From contig JXTB01000033.1 of the NCBI GenBank assembly GCA_002914805.1, forward strand, positions 1,455,082-1,519,081: 64,000 bases of DNA, given 5' to 3'. Both the position numbers and the translations under genes were made by a program. The first letter of the stretch is position 1, and each line of letters begins with the position of its first letter. This document shows, piece after piece, positions 1 through 12,120 of the stretch. Origin of the DNA: Parasponia andersonii (Eukaryota > Streptophyta > Magnoliopsida > Rosales > Cannabaceae). The notes under the pieces were generated by a model, which ran no database searches, was not told where the DNA came from, and worked only from the letters and a program-made list of their open reading frames with translations.

Positions 1-379
1 GTGTCCTCCTCACAAAAAAAAAAAAAAAAAAAAAAACTGCCAACCAACAACAGCAACAAGAGCAACAACCTCCCTCACTCACACTTTTGCCAGCAAGGAT
101 AGACATCTGATCTGCAATCGGCGGCCCAGTCCACTCCCATCAGACCTTCCTTCTCTTTCTCTATTCTCTCTCTACTTTACAATTAATCACTTTAGGAGAA
201 GGGGATTTGTTGGGAATGGTGGCAAGTTCATATCCATAATTAACTCTGTAACCTCTTTTGCTTATATTCCATTTTATTTTTTTTCACTCTTTCATTGTTC
301 TCTAATTTATCATAATAGTTCACACAAACTTCATCATTGTCGACCTCGTCCTCCTCCACGTGTTTTGCGCGCTGCCAAG
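1..379 (+). promoter_or_regulatory. 5' flank and probable 5' UTR of the KLCR gene
   Basis: This is the segment upstream of the KLCR start codon. It holds an A-run at about 17-36, CT-rich tracts typical of plant leaders (about 140-180), and a short upstream ORF at 216-239 (seven codons, MVASSYP, then TAA). The transcription start cannot be fixed by eye and no convincing TATA box is seen. Whether the short upstream ORF lies in the mRNA is therefore inference. Confidence 0.5.
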
Positions 380-3300
380 ATGCCGGGCTTAGTCTCAGTC
401 AAAACCCCACCCGACGCGCCACCGCTACGGATCTCGGTCTCCGAAACCCAAACCCCGACCCAGCCCCAAAGATCCGACCCGGGAATACCCAAAACCCCAT
501 CCCCACACCCCAAAAGGCTCCCCTCTCCTTCCGCCTCCGCCTCCGCCTCCGCCTCCCGGTCCAAACCCTCCCCGGACCGTCGATCCAAGAAGCCCCAGCC
601 CGACAGTCCGAACCAGATCTTGTCCGAGGCTTCGCTTGACAACCCGGATCTCGGCCCGTTTCTGCTGAAACTGGCCCGGGACACGATCGCCTCCGGCGAG
701 GGCCCTATAAAGGCGTTGGATTACGCGGTCCGGGCCTCGAAGTCGTTCGAGCGGTGCGCCGTCGATGGCGAGCCCAGTTTGGACTTGGCCATGAGCCTTC
801 ATGTTCTTGCTGCTATATATTGTAGCTTGGGGAGGTTCGAGGAGGCTGTGCCGGTTCTGGAGAGGGCGATTCAGGTGCCCGACGTTTCGAGGGGTTCGGA
901 TCACGCGCTCGCCGCGTTCTCGGGCCATATGCAGTTGGGGGATACGTACTCGATGCTGGGACAGGTGGACCGTTCGATTTCGTGCTATGAGGAGGGACTG
1001 AAGATCCAGATCGAAGCTTTGGGTGATACTGATCCCCGAGTTGGAGAAACATGCAGGTCTGGTAGATTTCCAGTTATCGTTTCCTATGTGGGTTTATCAT
1101 TTTTCGACCGAATATTGAACGTGCTCTGTATTTTTAGTTAAGAGTTTGGTAGAATCTTATACGGAAATGGCTATAAATAGAAATCCTTTACAATAATTAA
1201 GCTGAGTAAGGTAGATTATTTAGAGAGGTTATCTTAATTATGGTGAAATTAAGTTTGTTACAAAATGTTTGTGAAATGTAGATTTTTATTTAAAATTCCT
1301 TTGGGATAAAGAAGAGGACTTACTGAATCATAATCATTATTAGGATACTTGGGTTAGTGTCCTGGTTTGTTGATTTCCCATATTTAAGGATTTAAGGGTT
1401 CATGCTGATATTAGGAGGGATTGACGTAGTTTGAAAAACAAATGTAAAGTTTAAGGTGCATAAGGACATGGCATTCCCTAAGGAACGGACGGATTTTCTT
1501 TCCTTATTTAAAAAAAAATATTAGTTTAAAGTGAGGTTTCTGGAGAGAACTGCAAATAGTATGCACTGATTGGGAAAATACAGGTTTACCCACAAAAGGA
1601 AATATTGTGATCATCCTCTAACTTTAATTAATATCCCCTATCTCCTCATTAATTACAATCATTCCCAATCCCTAAAATAGGAAAGAATTCAAAGAGTTTA
1701 AGTTAGATTTTGTTGAAAGAAAATAACTTGACAAGAATTGTAGGATTTATTTTGGGAAAACATGACAAACTTAAAATATATAGCAAATCAGAAAAGGAAA
1801 GAACTTTACATTTATGTGTATTTATTATATTCTTCTTTAAGGAACTTTCTTGTTTAATTACTGTTTATATAGAAGCAAAATATTAAAGCTGTTCATGCTT
1901 AAAATATGATCCAGATGCAAAACTTTAATCCTACCTTCTTATCATAGTATTTATTGGCTCCGTCCAAGATTACCATAAATATATGCACAATGAATTATTA
2001 TTTGGTAAGATTAGAGCTTTAGTGATAGTTTCTCGACGGTACTAATAATAAAGTGAAATGGTATCAAAATGCAGGTATTTAGCTGAGGCTCATGTTCAAG
2101 CAATGCAGTTTGATAGAGCAGAAGAACTCTGTAAGAAAACTCTTGAAATTCACCATGTCCACAGTGAACCAGCATCTCTCGAAGAGGCAGCTGATCGACG
2201 GCTGATGGCCCTTGTATGTGAGGCAAAGGGTGACTATGAAGCAGCCCTTGAACATCTTGTTCTTGCCAGCATGGCAATGATTGCAAATGGACAAGACAAT
2301 GAGGTTGCGTCTATTGATGTGAGCATAGGTAACATTTACATGTCTCTGTGTCGCTTTGATGAGGCCATCTTCTCCTACCAGAAGGCGCTTACTGTTTTTA
2401 AGTCATCAAAGGGCGACAGCCATCCTTCGGTTGCATCTGTGTTTGTACGTCTTGCCGACCTATACCACCGAACTGGAAAGCTTCGGGAATCCAAGTCATA
2501 TTGTGAAAATGCTCTCAGGATATTTGCAAAACCTGTGCCTGGAACTACAGCAGAAGAGATTGCTGGTGGGCTGACTGAAATTTCTGCCATTTATGAGTCT
2601 GTTGATGAACCAGAGGAGGCACTGAAGCTCTTGCAGAAGGCAATGAAGTTGTTGGAGGATAAACCCGGACAGCAAAGCACGATTGCTGGAATAGAAGCAC
2701 GGATGGGAGTGATGTTTTATATGGTTGGTAGATATGAGGAAGCAAGGAACTCTTTTGAGAGTGCTATAGCAAAACTTAGAGCTAGTGGAGAGAGAAAGTC
2801 GGCTTTCTTTGGGGTTGTGTTGAACCAGATGGGATTGGCTTGTGTGCAGCTGTTCAAGATAGATGAAGCTGCTGAGTTGTTTGAGGAAGCAAGGGGGATA
2901 CTAGAACAAGAATGTGGCTCATGTCATCAAGATACCATTGGGGTATATAGCAATCTTGCAGCAACCTACGATGCAATGGGGAGGTAAGAACCTATGGTCT
3001 GCATAGTGTAACTAATATTGATTGAAAAAATCATGGTTCAGCATTACGGATTGCGTGTCTCTATCTTCGCTATGAACAAAACTAAACTGGAGTTTTAGAT
3101 TGCCAACTGTATTTGGTAGAAGAGATGGTCATTAATTAGTCAATCCTCTAAAGTCATCTAACTCAATTAGAGAACTTTCATATTTTGCTGGCTTTCTTTG
3201 TTGTCACGGTTGAAATATTAAATCACGGCTCATTATTATATACATTCTATATAATCACTTCATTCTTTTATTTGTTACAAACTCTGGAAAGTTTTTGAAA

Positions 3301-3988
3301 ATTCGGACTTTTCCATGCTATATGTTCTTCAGAATTCTTTCCATGGTGTATAGAATTTTCAAAAACTTCGATCACCTCGACAACACCCTTTATCCCTGGT
3401 TATCCATGGTGATCTCTGTTGTTGTTCCTCTATCAACAGATTTTGTTTTGTTGCTCTTTGTTTCTACAGTTTGTCTGAATGCTCATAATTTGTAAAGAAG
3501 ACTTCACTGGGAATAACTGCCTCTATCATTACTTATATTCCAGGTTTACAATGTGTCTAGATGTGTCCACTCCATGGACATTCTGCTATTAGTTACTTCT
3601 AGTTCAAGTTTTTGGCTGCACTTTCTCTAATGTGCTCTGTTACCATTTTGGTATCTAGTCTTCAAGCAAGACCAGTAAAGAACTTGGTCCCACTTGTTAA
3701 CATTTAGCTATTTGCTTTCGTTATTTTGATGAATTGAAATGGGATTGTTTCAGAGTTGAAGATGCAATTCAGATTCTGGAGTATGTTCTTAAATTGCGTG
3801 AAGAAAAGCTTGGAATTGCAAATCCTGATTTCGAAGATGAGAAAAGAAGGCTAGCTGAGCTTCTGAAAGAGGCAGGTAAGACTCGAGACAGAAAAGCTAA
3901 ATCACTTGAAAACCTCATTGATCCCAACTCGAAGAAGACGAAGAAAGAGGTGACAAAGAGGTGGCCAGGCTTGGGGTTTAGAATTTAA
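380..3988 (+). CDS. KLCR1: Kinesin light chain-related (KLCR/CMU) TPR protein, 3 exons
   Basis: Three exons join in frame: 380-1056, 2075-2983 and 3754-3988 (1821 nt, 606 aa plus TAA). Both introns (1018 and 770 bp) are GT-AG. ATG 380 opens MPGLVSVKTPPDAPPL, the usual start of plant KLCR proteins. Residues 1-80 are Ser/Pro-rich and low-complexity, with an (SA)n run near residues 50-60 encoded by TCCGCC hexamers. From about residue 85 to 560 there are helical TPR repeats, for example SLGRFEEAVPVLERAI and SLCRFDEAIFSYQKAL. The tail is basic and ends WPGLGFRI. In Arabidopsis, KLCR/CMU proteins bind cortical microtubules, help hold cellulose synthase tracks in place and pair with IQD scaffolds. 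They lack a kinesin motor partner role proven as in animals. The length fits the family (about 600-660 aa). Exon 1 is markedly GC-rich compared with the rest. The family is certain; the paralogue number is a best guess from the N- and C-terminal motifs. Confidence 0.93.
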
Positions 3989-4221
3989 ATGAAAGATGTT
4001 CATTGATACCCTTCTACATCCATCTGATTTCTTACAAAGTGCACATTGTGTAACATAGATCATGTATAGGGTTGAAGTTGTAATTCGGCGAGGTTTTTCC
4101 CGTTTCTTGAGCTTTGAAATACTCTCATTTATTTTTCCCCTGGTTAATTATTTTATTAAATGTCTGCTGTTGTGAGCTTGAAGTTGTTCACTGAGAAAAA
4201 GGAAAAATATTCATCTGAGTG

Positions 4222-4227
4222 AATAAA
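4222..4227 (+). terminator. Candidate polyadenylation signal of KLCR
   Basis: An AATAAA hexamer lies 234 bp past the KLCR stop codon, which is a plausible 3' UTR length for a plant gene. Plant poly(A) signals are loose, so the true cleavage site could be elsewhere. Confidence 0.4.
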
Positions 4228-4229
4228 AT

Positions 4230-5174
4230 ACTTGTATGTTTTTCTCCTTACAGATATATCTTTTTTACATTGCTTGAAGCTGAAAACTCATTGCTGTTTA
4301 TGAAAGTTTTAGGACATTGCTCTGTTTTCATAAATCCCTTCTGCATGCAGTTGACAAAATCGACAGATTGGCTTCGATTATTTTTTTAGCCTAGCCTAGT
4401 CTTTTGTTGTTTAAACATTGTGGCTGTCCTCAACCAACTTTAAGTTCAGAGATCATGATGTCCAGGTTTTCATTTAAATATAATTCAGATAATACTACAT
4501 TGTATAATGTCTCAAAGGCTTAGTTGAAGTTGAAATTATTAAAGTAAAGATTGGGCTGTTATATGTGAGCTCAAATTTGTAATCACAGAAAGCGCAGTGC
4601 ATATAGTCATAACACTTGAATTTTCTGATGCCCTAGAGCATGAGTTCAAGTTCAATATAATGTACGTGGATGTGATTTTTTTCCTTGTTTGATTTGCTTC
4701 TCTTGTTTTGAGTTCTTTTTTATAACTGAATAGTAAGTGTCTGTCAGCTAGCTCACACTGATGGCCTTTTGCATCTAATATTACCATATTGATCCTATCC
4801 AAAAGAGGCAGAGGGATTATCTATGTGCCCACAAACATATAAGTTCCTTTAGAATTAATCAGAGAAAATGAAAACCATTCTTATGAATTTCCAAGTTCAT
4901 GTTTCAATTACATTTACTCCAATAATAGGATTCTGTTATTAAATTATTAGTTGGGCCATCCCGTTAATATGTAAGTTGGGTAGCCTTGCCTTTTCAATAA
5001 ATTCTCCATAATAATTTGTAGCCGTTGGCTTAAGGTTCTCGATAATAATTGGCCGACTCTGAACCAACTAAATAAAATTAATTAATTGTGGGAAAAAGGG
5101 GAAGAAGGGCAGTTTTGGGGGGGATGGGGGGCGCTATGTCTGGGGGAATACGCTGAAAAGATTCAAGAAGTCTG
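4230..5174. other. Intergenic, no gene seen; G-rich tract at its end
   Basis: There is no conserved coding signal here; the short minus ORF at 4539-4802 has no recognisable motif. The only notable structure is a G-rich tract at 5098-5146 (runs of 4, 3, 7, 6 and 5 G) in otherwise AT-rich DNA. Confidence 0.6.
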
Positions 5175-5460
5175 CACTACAACAGAAAATCCTGGTAAAA
5201 TTACATTTATAAAAAACGTAAAATATGATTAAAAGTTTAGTGACATTTTAAATATCATCTTTTTTTAGTGACATTTATATAACAAAAATACTAAACTGTA
5301 TTAGTGTCATCTTTGAATGCCACTGAATTGTTTGATTAATAAATAATATTTTTAGAATGTCTGAAAAATATTTTAGTGGTTTTATAAAAATGTTACTAGA
5401 TCATGACATTTGGAAAAAAAGTCGCTACACTTACTTTCTTGGGTCAAATATAGAATTGAC
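5175..5460. repeat. Possible CACTA-type terminus with subterminal repeats
   Basis: CACTACAACAGAAAAT at 5175 resembles the conserved terminus of En/Spm elements. It is followed by several copies of short words (TTTAGTGACATTT, TTAGTGTCATC, TTTAGTGG), as in subterminal repeats. I could not find a matching inverted terminus. Similar words recur at 11640-12130, but without a clear end. This may be one arm of a broken element. Confidence 0.35.
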
Positions 5461-6640
5461 CTATGAATTATACTTCTTTTATTACTTTGAAATGAATGGT
5501 CTTTGAATCATATCTGTTACATCATTTTGCTCTTTAAATTTTAATTTACATAGGAATAGTATGTGAATTAGGCAATTGTTATAATAATGAAACTTTTGTC
5601 ACAAATTTTTAGGATTTTAACATAAAATAATCATGAATAAAACATATAATTAGACATTATTTATTTCTCTAAATCAAATCTCATTTTTAGCTATAGTTAT
5701 TAAACTATGCACATAACTTATTTTTGTTAGCAACTTGTGGAAAAAAATAATTCTTGTTATAATAATTGCGTAAATTTTAGTAGTCTACCGTGTAAGTTAA
5801 AAATTAAAATCTCATTCTTGATCATAATTACTAAATCATGTGTATTAAATATTTAACAGTTTGTGACAAAAAGATTATTATTGCAGTAATAATGTAATTT
5901 AAGATTTATTACTATGTAAGTTGAAAATTTAATTAGAAAGCAAATTAGTACGATATGTATAATTGAGAAGTTACTAATATTATTAAACCTAGCTTTTTTT
6001 AATAGATGTTGTGATTTTAAAATAACATAGGACCATGATAATGGCATTATAAATATCAATAAATCTGGTCAATTAATTAGTAAAAACATGTTATTAATTT
6101 AAGTTTTTTTACATAGATTTTTTTTTAAAAATTTTTTGGAGAGAGACATATAGATTTTCATTCTAGTCTAAAAGTTTTAGTCGTAGTTACCATGAAAACA
6201 ATAAAAAAAAAAAAAAAAGAAGAGAACTGGCGCTGCGTTTAGTAAATCTGGGCCATTATTTAATTAAATAATGAAAAAAGATAAAATAGTCCAAAAAGTA
6301 AACAATTAACGAAAAACAAAATAAAAAAAGTTTTGCGAGCTACGCCTTTTTAAAAAAAATTGAAACCTAAGAGAATATGAGCACACGTCTCTGTACATAA
6401 ATCATTCACAAATACGGATGAAAACTAAAAATATTTACAAAAAAATTATCAGAAAATTAAAGTAGAAGTAATTCAAATTAATCAAGAAGTTGTATGTTCG
6501 TATCCGTGAAATCTGCACAATTTTTTAACAAAATAAAATTAGCAAACACATAATTAATTACATCTAAAATAGTAAAAAAAATGAGATGAAATGAATCTTA
6601 ATCAAAAAAACATGATTGAAAATAATTAATATTGTTTATT
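5461..6640. other. AT-rich intergenic DNA, nothing recognised
   Basis: This stretch is very AT-rich, with poly-A and poly-T runs (for example 6204-6219). It has no ORF with recognisable motifs and no clear repeat boundary. Confidence 0.6.
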
Positions 6641-7560
6641 ATAATTTCCTGAGCAACGTGAGTGTGATATGCTTGTTGGAGCAGTTTCTCACCAGTCGTC
6701 CACGTGTCTTGAACTGCTGACGCTGTATTCTCCAACTGTTTATGTGTCCTTACTGTCTCAAAGTTCTCTGAACTGCAAGCAAGATTGGAGAGGCGGGGGT
6801 GGCTACCTGCAAAGACTCTCCGATGCTTAAGTCAGTGGTTTTTCTTTGTGTTGGGTAGCAAGGAAAAATATCTTTGTGTATGGATATCTCTGTCTTTTTT
6901 GTTCACAGACTTTCTTATATATATATATATATCTGTTCTTTTGGCATATATGCCCCTATCGGGAACGCATGATTTCTATATATGTAGTCCTGAGATTGCG
7001 AACAGCCTGGTTCTCCATTTCAGGAATGAATACCTTTCACCTCAAGGTCTTTTTTAACAGTCACGGGCCGAGATTTCTGTGATATACTCTGTGCTATCGT
7101 GGCCTGATTTTCGCCGCCTCCTACGGCTTCAATCTGTCAGGAGTAAGATTTGCGCAAATCGCCGAAAGATTTGCGCAAATCACCGTTCTATCAGGATGAC
7201 CTGTTCCTGGTACACACACTTACCCAGGATCGCATTAAATGCTTTGTCTGGGTCTGGAGCCGTGGGTTGCTTTTCATTGCATCCAGTATGAAGACCCTTG
7301 GGGCTTCTGACCCTTCCGACTGCTGAGGTAAGGGCCACTGTTCCCAGATAGCAGACCCTTGGGGCCTTTGACCCCCCAACTGTCGTGGTTGAGGTTTGAC
7401 TGGCTGGACCGTTTGGGATCAGCGACGGGTTCGGCCCTAACCTTGGACGGCCCAAAGGCCGATGGTGAGATCACGTGCGATCCGCGTGGCCTTCCTCGTG
7501 GCACAAGTTTCGGGAACGGGTCCCACAATGCTGATGATGAAAATAATAGTTGATGTGTCA
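6640..7560 (+). repeat. GC-richer LTR-like fragment of a retrotransposon
   Basis: This block is clearly GC-richer than its flanks. It contains the phrase CTGCAAAGACTCTCCGATGC (6809-6828), which I associate with plant Ty3-gypsy LTRs. A TATA-like run follows at 6916-6933, then a pair of ~22-bp direct repeats around AGACCCTTGGGGC (about 7292 and 7353, spaced about 61 bp). No gag or pol motif can be read in the overlapping short ORFs. Boundaries are approximate and no target duplication was found. Confidence 0.4.
7147..7181. repeat. Twin 14-bp perfect palindromes
   Basis: GATTTGCGCAAATC, a perfect palindrome, occurs at 7147-7160 and again at 7168-7181. The spacing is 21 bp centre to centre, about two helical turns. 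It lies inside the LTR-like block. Confidence 0.7.
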
Positions 7561-9287
7561 AGGTGCTTGCTTATGAGAAGTATAAGTGTTTGGTATCTAA
7601 AAGTTAGTCTTTTTCAAGATTACTGCAATACATACTGCATCTTCCGACCAAAAATAGAAAGGAAAAAAAATGAAGTATCGTCTTATAATACAGCGTAAAA
7701 CAAGTAATAGAAGATCAACTCTACTCTCCACAATCATGTATATTAATTAATCAAAGTACAAATTAATTCCTAGAAGAAACAACTTTGTAGCCACATATCC
7801 GACAATAATAACAATATATAAAAGAAAATATTAGTAACCAACGAATAGAAACTCAAAAGTATATTAACTCATAAGGATAGTAAAAGAGTGGCTTTATTGC
7901 CACGCCTATGTTTTTTCCTCTCCCAATACCCTTTCTAATTACTTAATTGTTTACAAACATATCCTCCTGTAAATTAATAAAAGTATCCTTATATAGGCAT
8001 TACATAAATAAATTTCATTTCTAAGCTCACCACTCAAATATACCCAACATAGCACTCTTACAAAATCAAGTCATCAATACAAGAAATCAATAATTTGATT
8101 TTCCCAATCATGGATGAATAAATTGTCAATATTTAAGACTTTGATTATACCATTAATTTCATTGCAATAAGGTAATTTTTTTAAATTTTAATATTATTAA
8201 TGTTTATTTTTTATTACCGATATAAAATTTATTAAAAAAAAAAACTAGAAAGAGCAATAGCATCTCATGATGTGATTTTTGTTTTATTTTTATATATACT
8301 TGCTTAAATTAGTTCCCCGCGCGCCCCCTAAAACTACATCCATGTATATATATTCAGTTTCTTAAATTGGGTGTGATTTTTTTTTTTTCCAAAACAATAG
8401 ATATAGCCAATTAGAATAACGTGGTCTTGTAAAACAGATTCCTTATCATATTCTCTTTTCTCTTTGTTAGTAGAAAATTTCTTGAACAATTAGTTATTAA
8501 CAAATTTATATAATTCTAATGAGTTTTTGTCACTACCTAAAATTCAAGGCTGTGATTTTTTATAATTTTGAGTGTAAATTAAAATAAAGAAAGACTTTGC
8601 AAAATTCCAAGAAAATTGAGTACTTAGGTTTTCATTTTTAGTCCTCAAATTATTAAAAATTCCTTATAAAAAGGGGTCAATCTTTAGTTTAATTTATAAA
8701 AAAAATACACCAATTAAAATTCAAAAAAACATAATTAAGTTGCACAAAAACTTGGTTTGATAAAACTTTAGTATTGATTAAAAGGATTTCACAAATCTTG
8801 AGCTTGAGTATCTAAAAAATTTAATTATAGAGTTAGTCAAAATTCCAAGTACTTAAAACTTTGAAAATATACTCATTGAGAACCATAGTGTCTCATTTAT
8901 ACACTATGTTCTCGACTAGTAGTAAATATATCATCATACATTCACTTAGCAGAAACAAGAAACTTGGCTAAATAGTTAGAAATGAAAACGAATAGGACAA
9001 GATATAAGGACCAACGGAAGATGAGTAAGAATAAAACCACAAATGTAAGCCAAACGACTTGCCTAGCAAACGAGATAACTAACTCGGATGAACAACCACC
9101 TAAAAGGGAGGAAAATAAGAGAGGTGAGCTCGAAAGCTTAGTAGAGAAACTATCACCTAATTTAAAAACCTTTCTAGTGATGGAGAATCATTGCATGGTT
9201 ACTTTCATCAAAAAACACCTTTTTGCAAACCATATGTATATACACACACATATATAACAGTCTCCAAAGTTGATAATCCGTATATGC

Positions 9288-9290
<3 letters not shown>
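7561..9290. other. AT-rich intergenic DNA, no gene recognised
   Basis: No conserved gene is visible. One plus ORF at about 8982-9257 is Lys/Glu/Asn-rich (KTNRTRYKDQRKMSKNKT) and could be a leftover gag-like or random ORF. No motif supports either reading. Confidence 0.5.

Positions 9291-9321
<31 letters not shown>
9291..9321. repeat. (TA)n microsatellite
   Basis: An uninterrupted TA dinucleotide run of about 31 bp. A shorter one lies at about 9836-9852. Confidence 0.85.
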
Positions 9322-9325
<4 letters not shown>

Positions 9326-9399
9326 AGCATGATATCAGAAAGTCAATTAGTCCACAAATACATGACACAAATCTACTTATACCTATAAGTTTACTACCT

Positions 9400-10830
9400 C
9401 TCATTAATGGATACTATGGTATTGGCACTACGTGTGCCATACGGCCTGCTTGACACTTAGCCTATAACTAAAAGGGACACCCATGTCTTATCTACCAAAC
9501 TGAAAGGGACAACCATATTGCCTACTCCTGCCAAGTGGTGAGGTAATCAGAAGAAAAATCCAGAGCGGGTTCACAGACTTTGCATCGTTGTTGGGGTCGT
9601 AGCGCCACACTGTAAAAACTCTATGATGCTAACTTGATACTCATGTATGATCCTATAACATGTGTACTCTAAACTGATAAACAAAAATATTCATGTAGTA
9701 ATTTAAGTTCAAGTAATACTTTAGTCTTTAATAAAATGGTTAGTTGTAATTTATAGAAATAGGTAGCATAACAGCCCTATTTTAACATATCCAAAAATAA
9801 CTTATACTCAGAAAATTTTCAGAGCAATACAATATGTATATATATATATATATCATATAATCAAATTCCACCACAAATATTCAAATAGTTCAAAGTTCAC
9901 ATTTATTCCTATATATTATAGAAAATAAGTTTTATTGAAAAATGATATAAAACAGAGATAACTGAATCTCTATCTCACTAGAATAACAATACTACACTAT
10001 TAGATCCCTAAGATACCATTGGACGATCATTCGAAGGGTCGATCACTTACTTGGGAAAAATCAACTACTCAACAGAGCTTCAAATCAATAAGCAAACCTC
10101 TTCATTGAATTCGCAGTGTCAAAGTAGTTAAGTTAGACATATAATTCAACCAATTCGGGTCCGCACCGATACAGGAATGGTAGCACACAAAATGAGACAA
10201 AATTTTAGTCGTTAGATATTGTTTTTTGAGTACATTCCAAAAATCACATTGAAAACAAAATCTAATAGTCAGATTAAAAGTCAAACTCGAGCTCAAAAAT
10301 AGACAAAAGTCGTAATTTTTAATCTGGACAAAATGAGATCGTGAAATATATACCTTGAGGTTCTTTTTAACGAGAAAAATCCAATGAACTAAGGAACATG
10401 TGTTGAAGCAGCCATAATCATCGCTGGAAATTCAAAATTCCTCACAACCAAAAATGATGTTTCTCGTCGATGACCGGGGATAGGCGGCGTGAGTAGTAGG
10501 CAACGTGGGGGAGCTCTGCTAGTGGCTGGGCTAGTCGGACAATGGCCATGGCGGAGACTCCTCCTCCTCCGCCTGGTCTGTCGAAAACGAGCGGGAGAGA
10601 AACGAGTGAGATCGAGAGAGAGAGAGAAGAGAGAGAATGTATATATTTTTAATCTTTTTTTAATGGTCAAATGACCAATTTGCCGCTTTTAAAATGTGAG
10701 TTTTTATAGTTTTGGAACTCCAAGTTGATAATGAGATAAATGAGTTTTGAAACTTCAAGTTGAGGTTGAGTATTTTATCGTCAGAATTGCGAAGTTGGAC
10801 GATGTCATGCATTCTACTTAATTCATTCAA
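9400..10830 (-). repeat. Decayed gypsy-type LTR (approximate limits)
   Basis: Read on the minus strand, this block resembles a plant Ty3-gypsy LTR. The presumed start is near 10810 (TGCATGACATCGTCCAACTT). It is followed by a GA-rich, GC-rich leader (10480-10630), then phrases such as GGCGCTACGACCCCAACAAC (9586-9605) and GTGTCCCTTTTAGT typical of LTR 3' parts. Arg-rich ORFs at 10389-10674 come from the purine-rich leader and are not genes. Neither a partner LTR nor a target duplication was found, so this may be a solo LTR. Confidence 0.4.
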
Positions 10831-12120
10831 GATAGATATTTTTTTCCTTTATTTTCTAGCAAAACTTTAAATAGAAAAGTGAACAAAGGAGAAGAAGACA
10901 AGTGTAAATTATGTTATTCATTTTCTTTTCTTTTCTTTTTATTTATGTTTTTTAGCAGAAAAAAAAAAATTGATTGTCTTCTTTTTTTTCAGTATTCACC
11001 AACTATAGAAATATACACCAAAATCTTGAAGAAGAAACTGAAAATGGAGAAGACAAATAAGTTGGGTTCTAAAAACTAATACATAGTAAAGTATTAGAAG
11101 GGTGGGACAAGAAATATTTACTAATGGGCAATGTTGTACTTAATAAAAATTTAAAAGATGTGTGAAAGAAATTTTAAAATTTTAAAATTCCACGTGGGCT
11201 CTAATTAGAAAGAAAGTGGAGAGAGAAAAAAAGAGGAATGAAAGTAGAGCCACCCTAAATGTTACATTCAAGTGATTTTCTTATTTTGCATGCAATCTTC
11301 AAGTTCTGGTAAAGAAGAATGAGGAGTTAGACCTGAATAAACAACAATATAAAATAGATGTTAATTAATAAACTCCCTCGACAGAAAAACAATGGAAGGG
11401 AGAAATGACGAGAATGCTTTCATTCTAGTTAAAAAAAAGGAAAGTGTATTCAAATATAATATTATATTTATAATCAAGAAGAACTATTAAACAAAGAGAA
11501 AAAAAAATAATAACTAAATAATTTAAAAATGTGTGTCATGTACAAGTTAGTATTATGAATTTTATATCATTATAACTAATGTTAGGTACGTCAATATCTT
11601 ATACCAAAGACTTACACCACATGCGGTATAAGATTTCAACCACATTTTTTTAAGTGCGACTATATTATTTAAAGTTATGTGACTAAAAATAATGTCACAT
11701 TATTAATGTAAATTTTTGGCACTAGATTTTAGTATCTCAGTTTTTACCCTATTAGTATTTAAAGGGTTGTTTTATTTTTTTTTGAACAATATCTTTATAT
11801 ATGTTTGAAATTATTCAAAAAATAATTATATCTTTTATTTTGTTCTATTCCTAAAATAATCAATAATACTAAAAATAAATAAGTGACAATTTTTTAGAAT
11901 GTCACTAAATTAAAAATTAGCGTCATTATTAAAAATTCTTCTAAATGTAAACCTAAAAATATTAATAATATTTGAAAAATGCCAGTGAAAATAAATTATA
12001 GTAAATACCACTAAATTAAAATGTTAGTGGGATTTGAAAAATGCCAATAAAAATAAATTATGGTGACTTTTTTAAGCAAATGCTACCAAAATAGTATTAT
12101 ATAGTTAGTGATGTAAAATT
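10830..12120. other. Intergenic DNA with CACTA-like subterminal words
   Basis: No gene is seen. From about 11580 to 12130 there are repeated words such as AGTGACAATTTT, AATGTCACTAAATT, ATACCACTAAATT and ATGTTAGTGG. These resemble the words after the CACTA-like terminus at 5175. An element end could not be fixed. Confidence 0.4.

Noticed and set aside
334-1052. Long ORFs in other frames and on the minus strand over KLCR exon 1
   Set aside because: They are shadows of a GC-rich exon. Only the frame from ATG 380 continues through the splice sites into TPR sequence.
10389-10674. Arg-rich and Glu-rich ORFs on both strands
   Set aside because: They come from a GA/CT-rich LTR leader and have no domain or codon signal.
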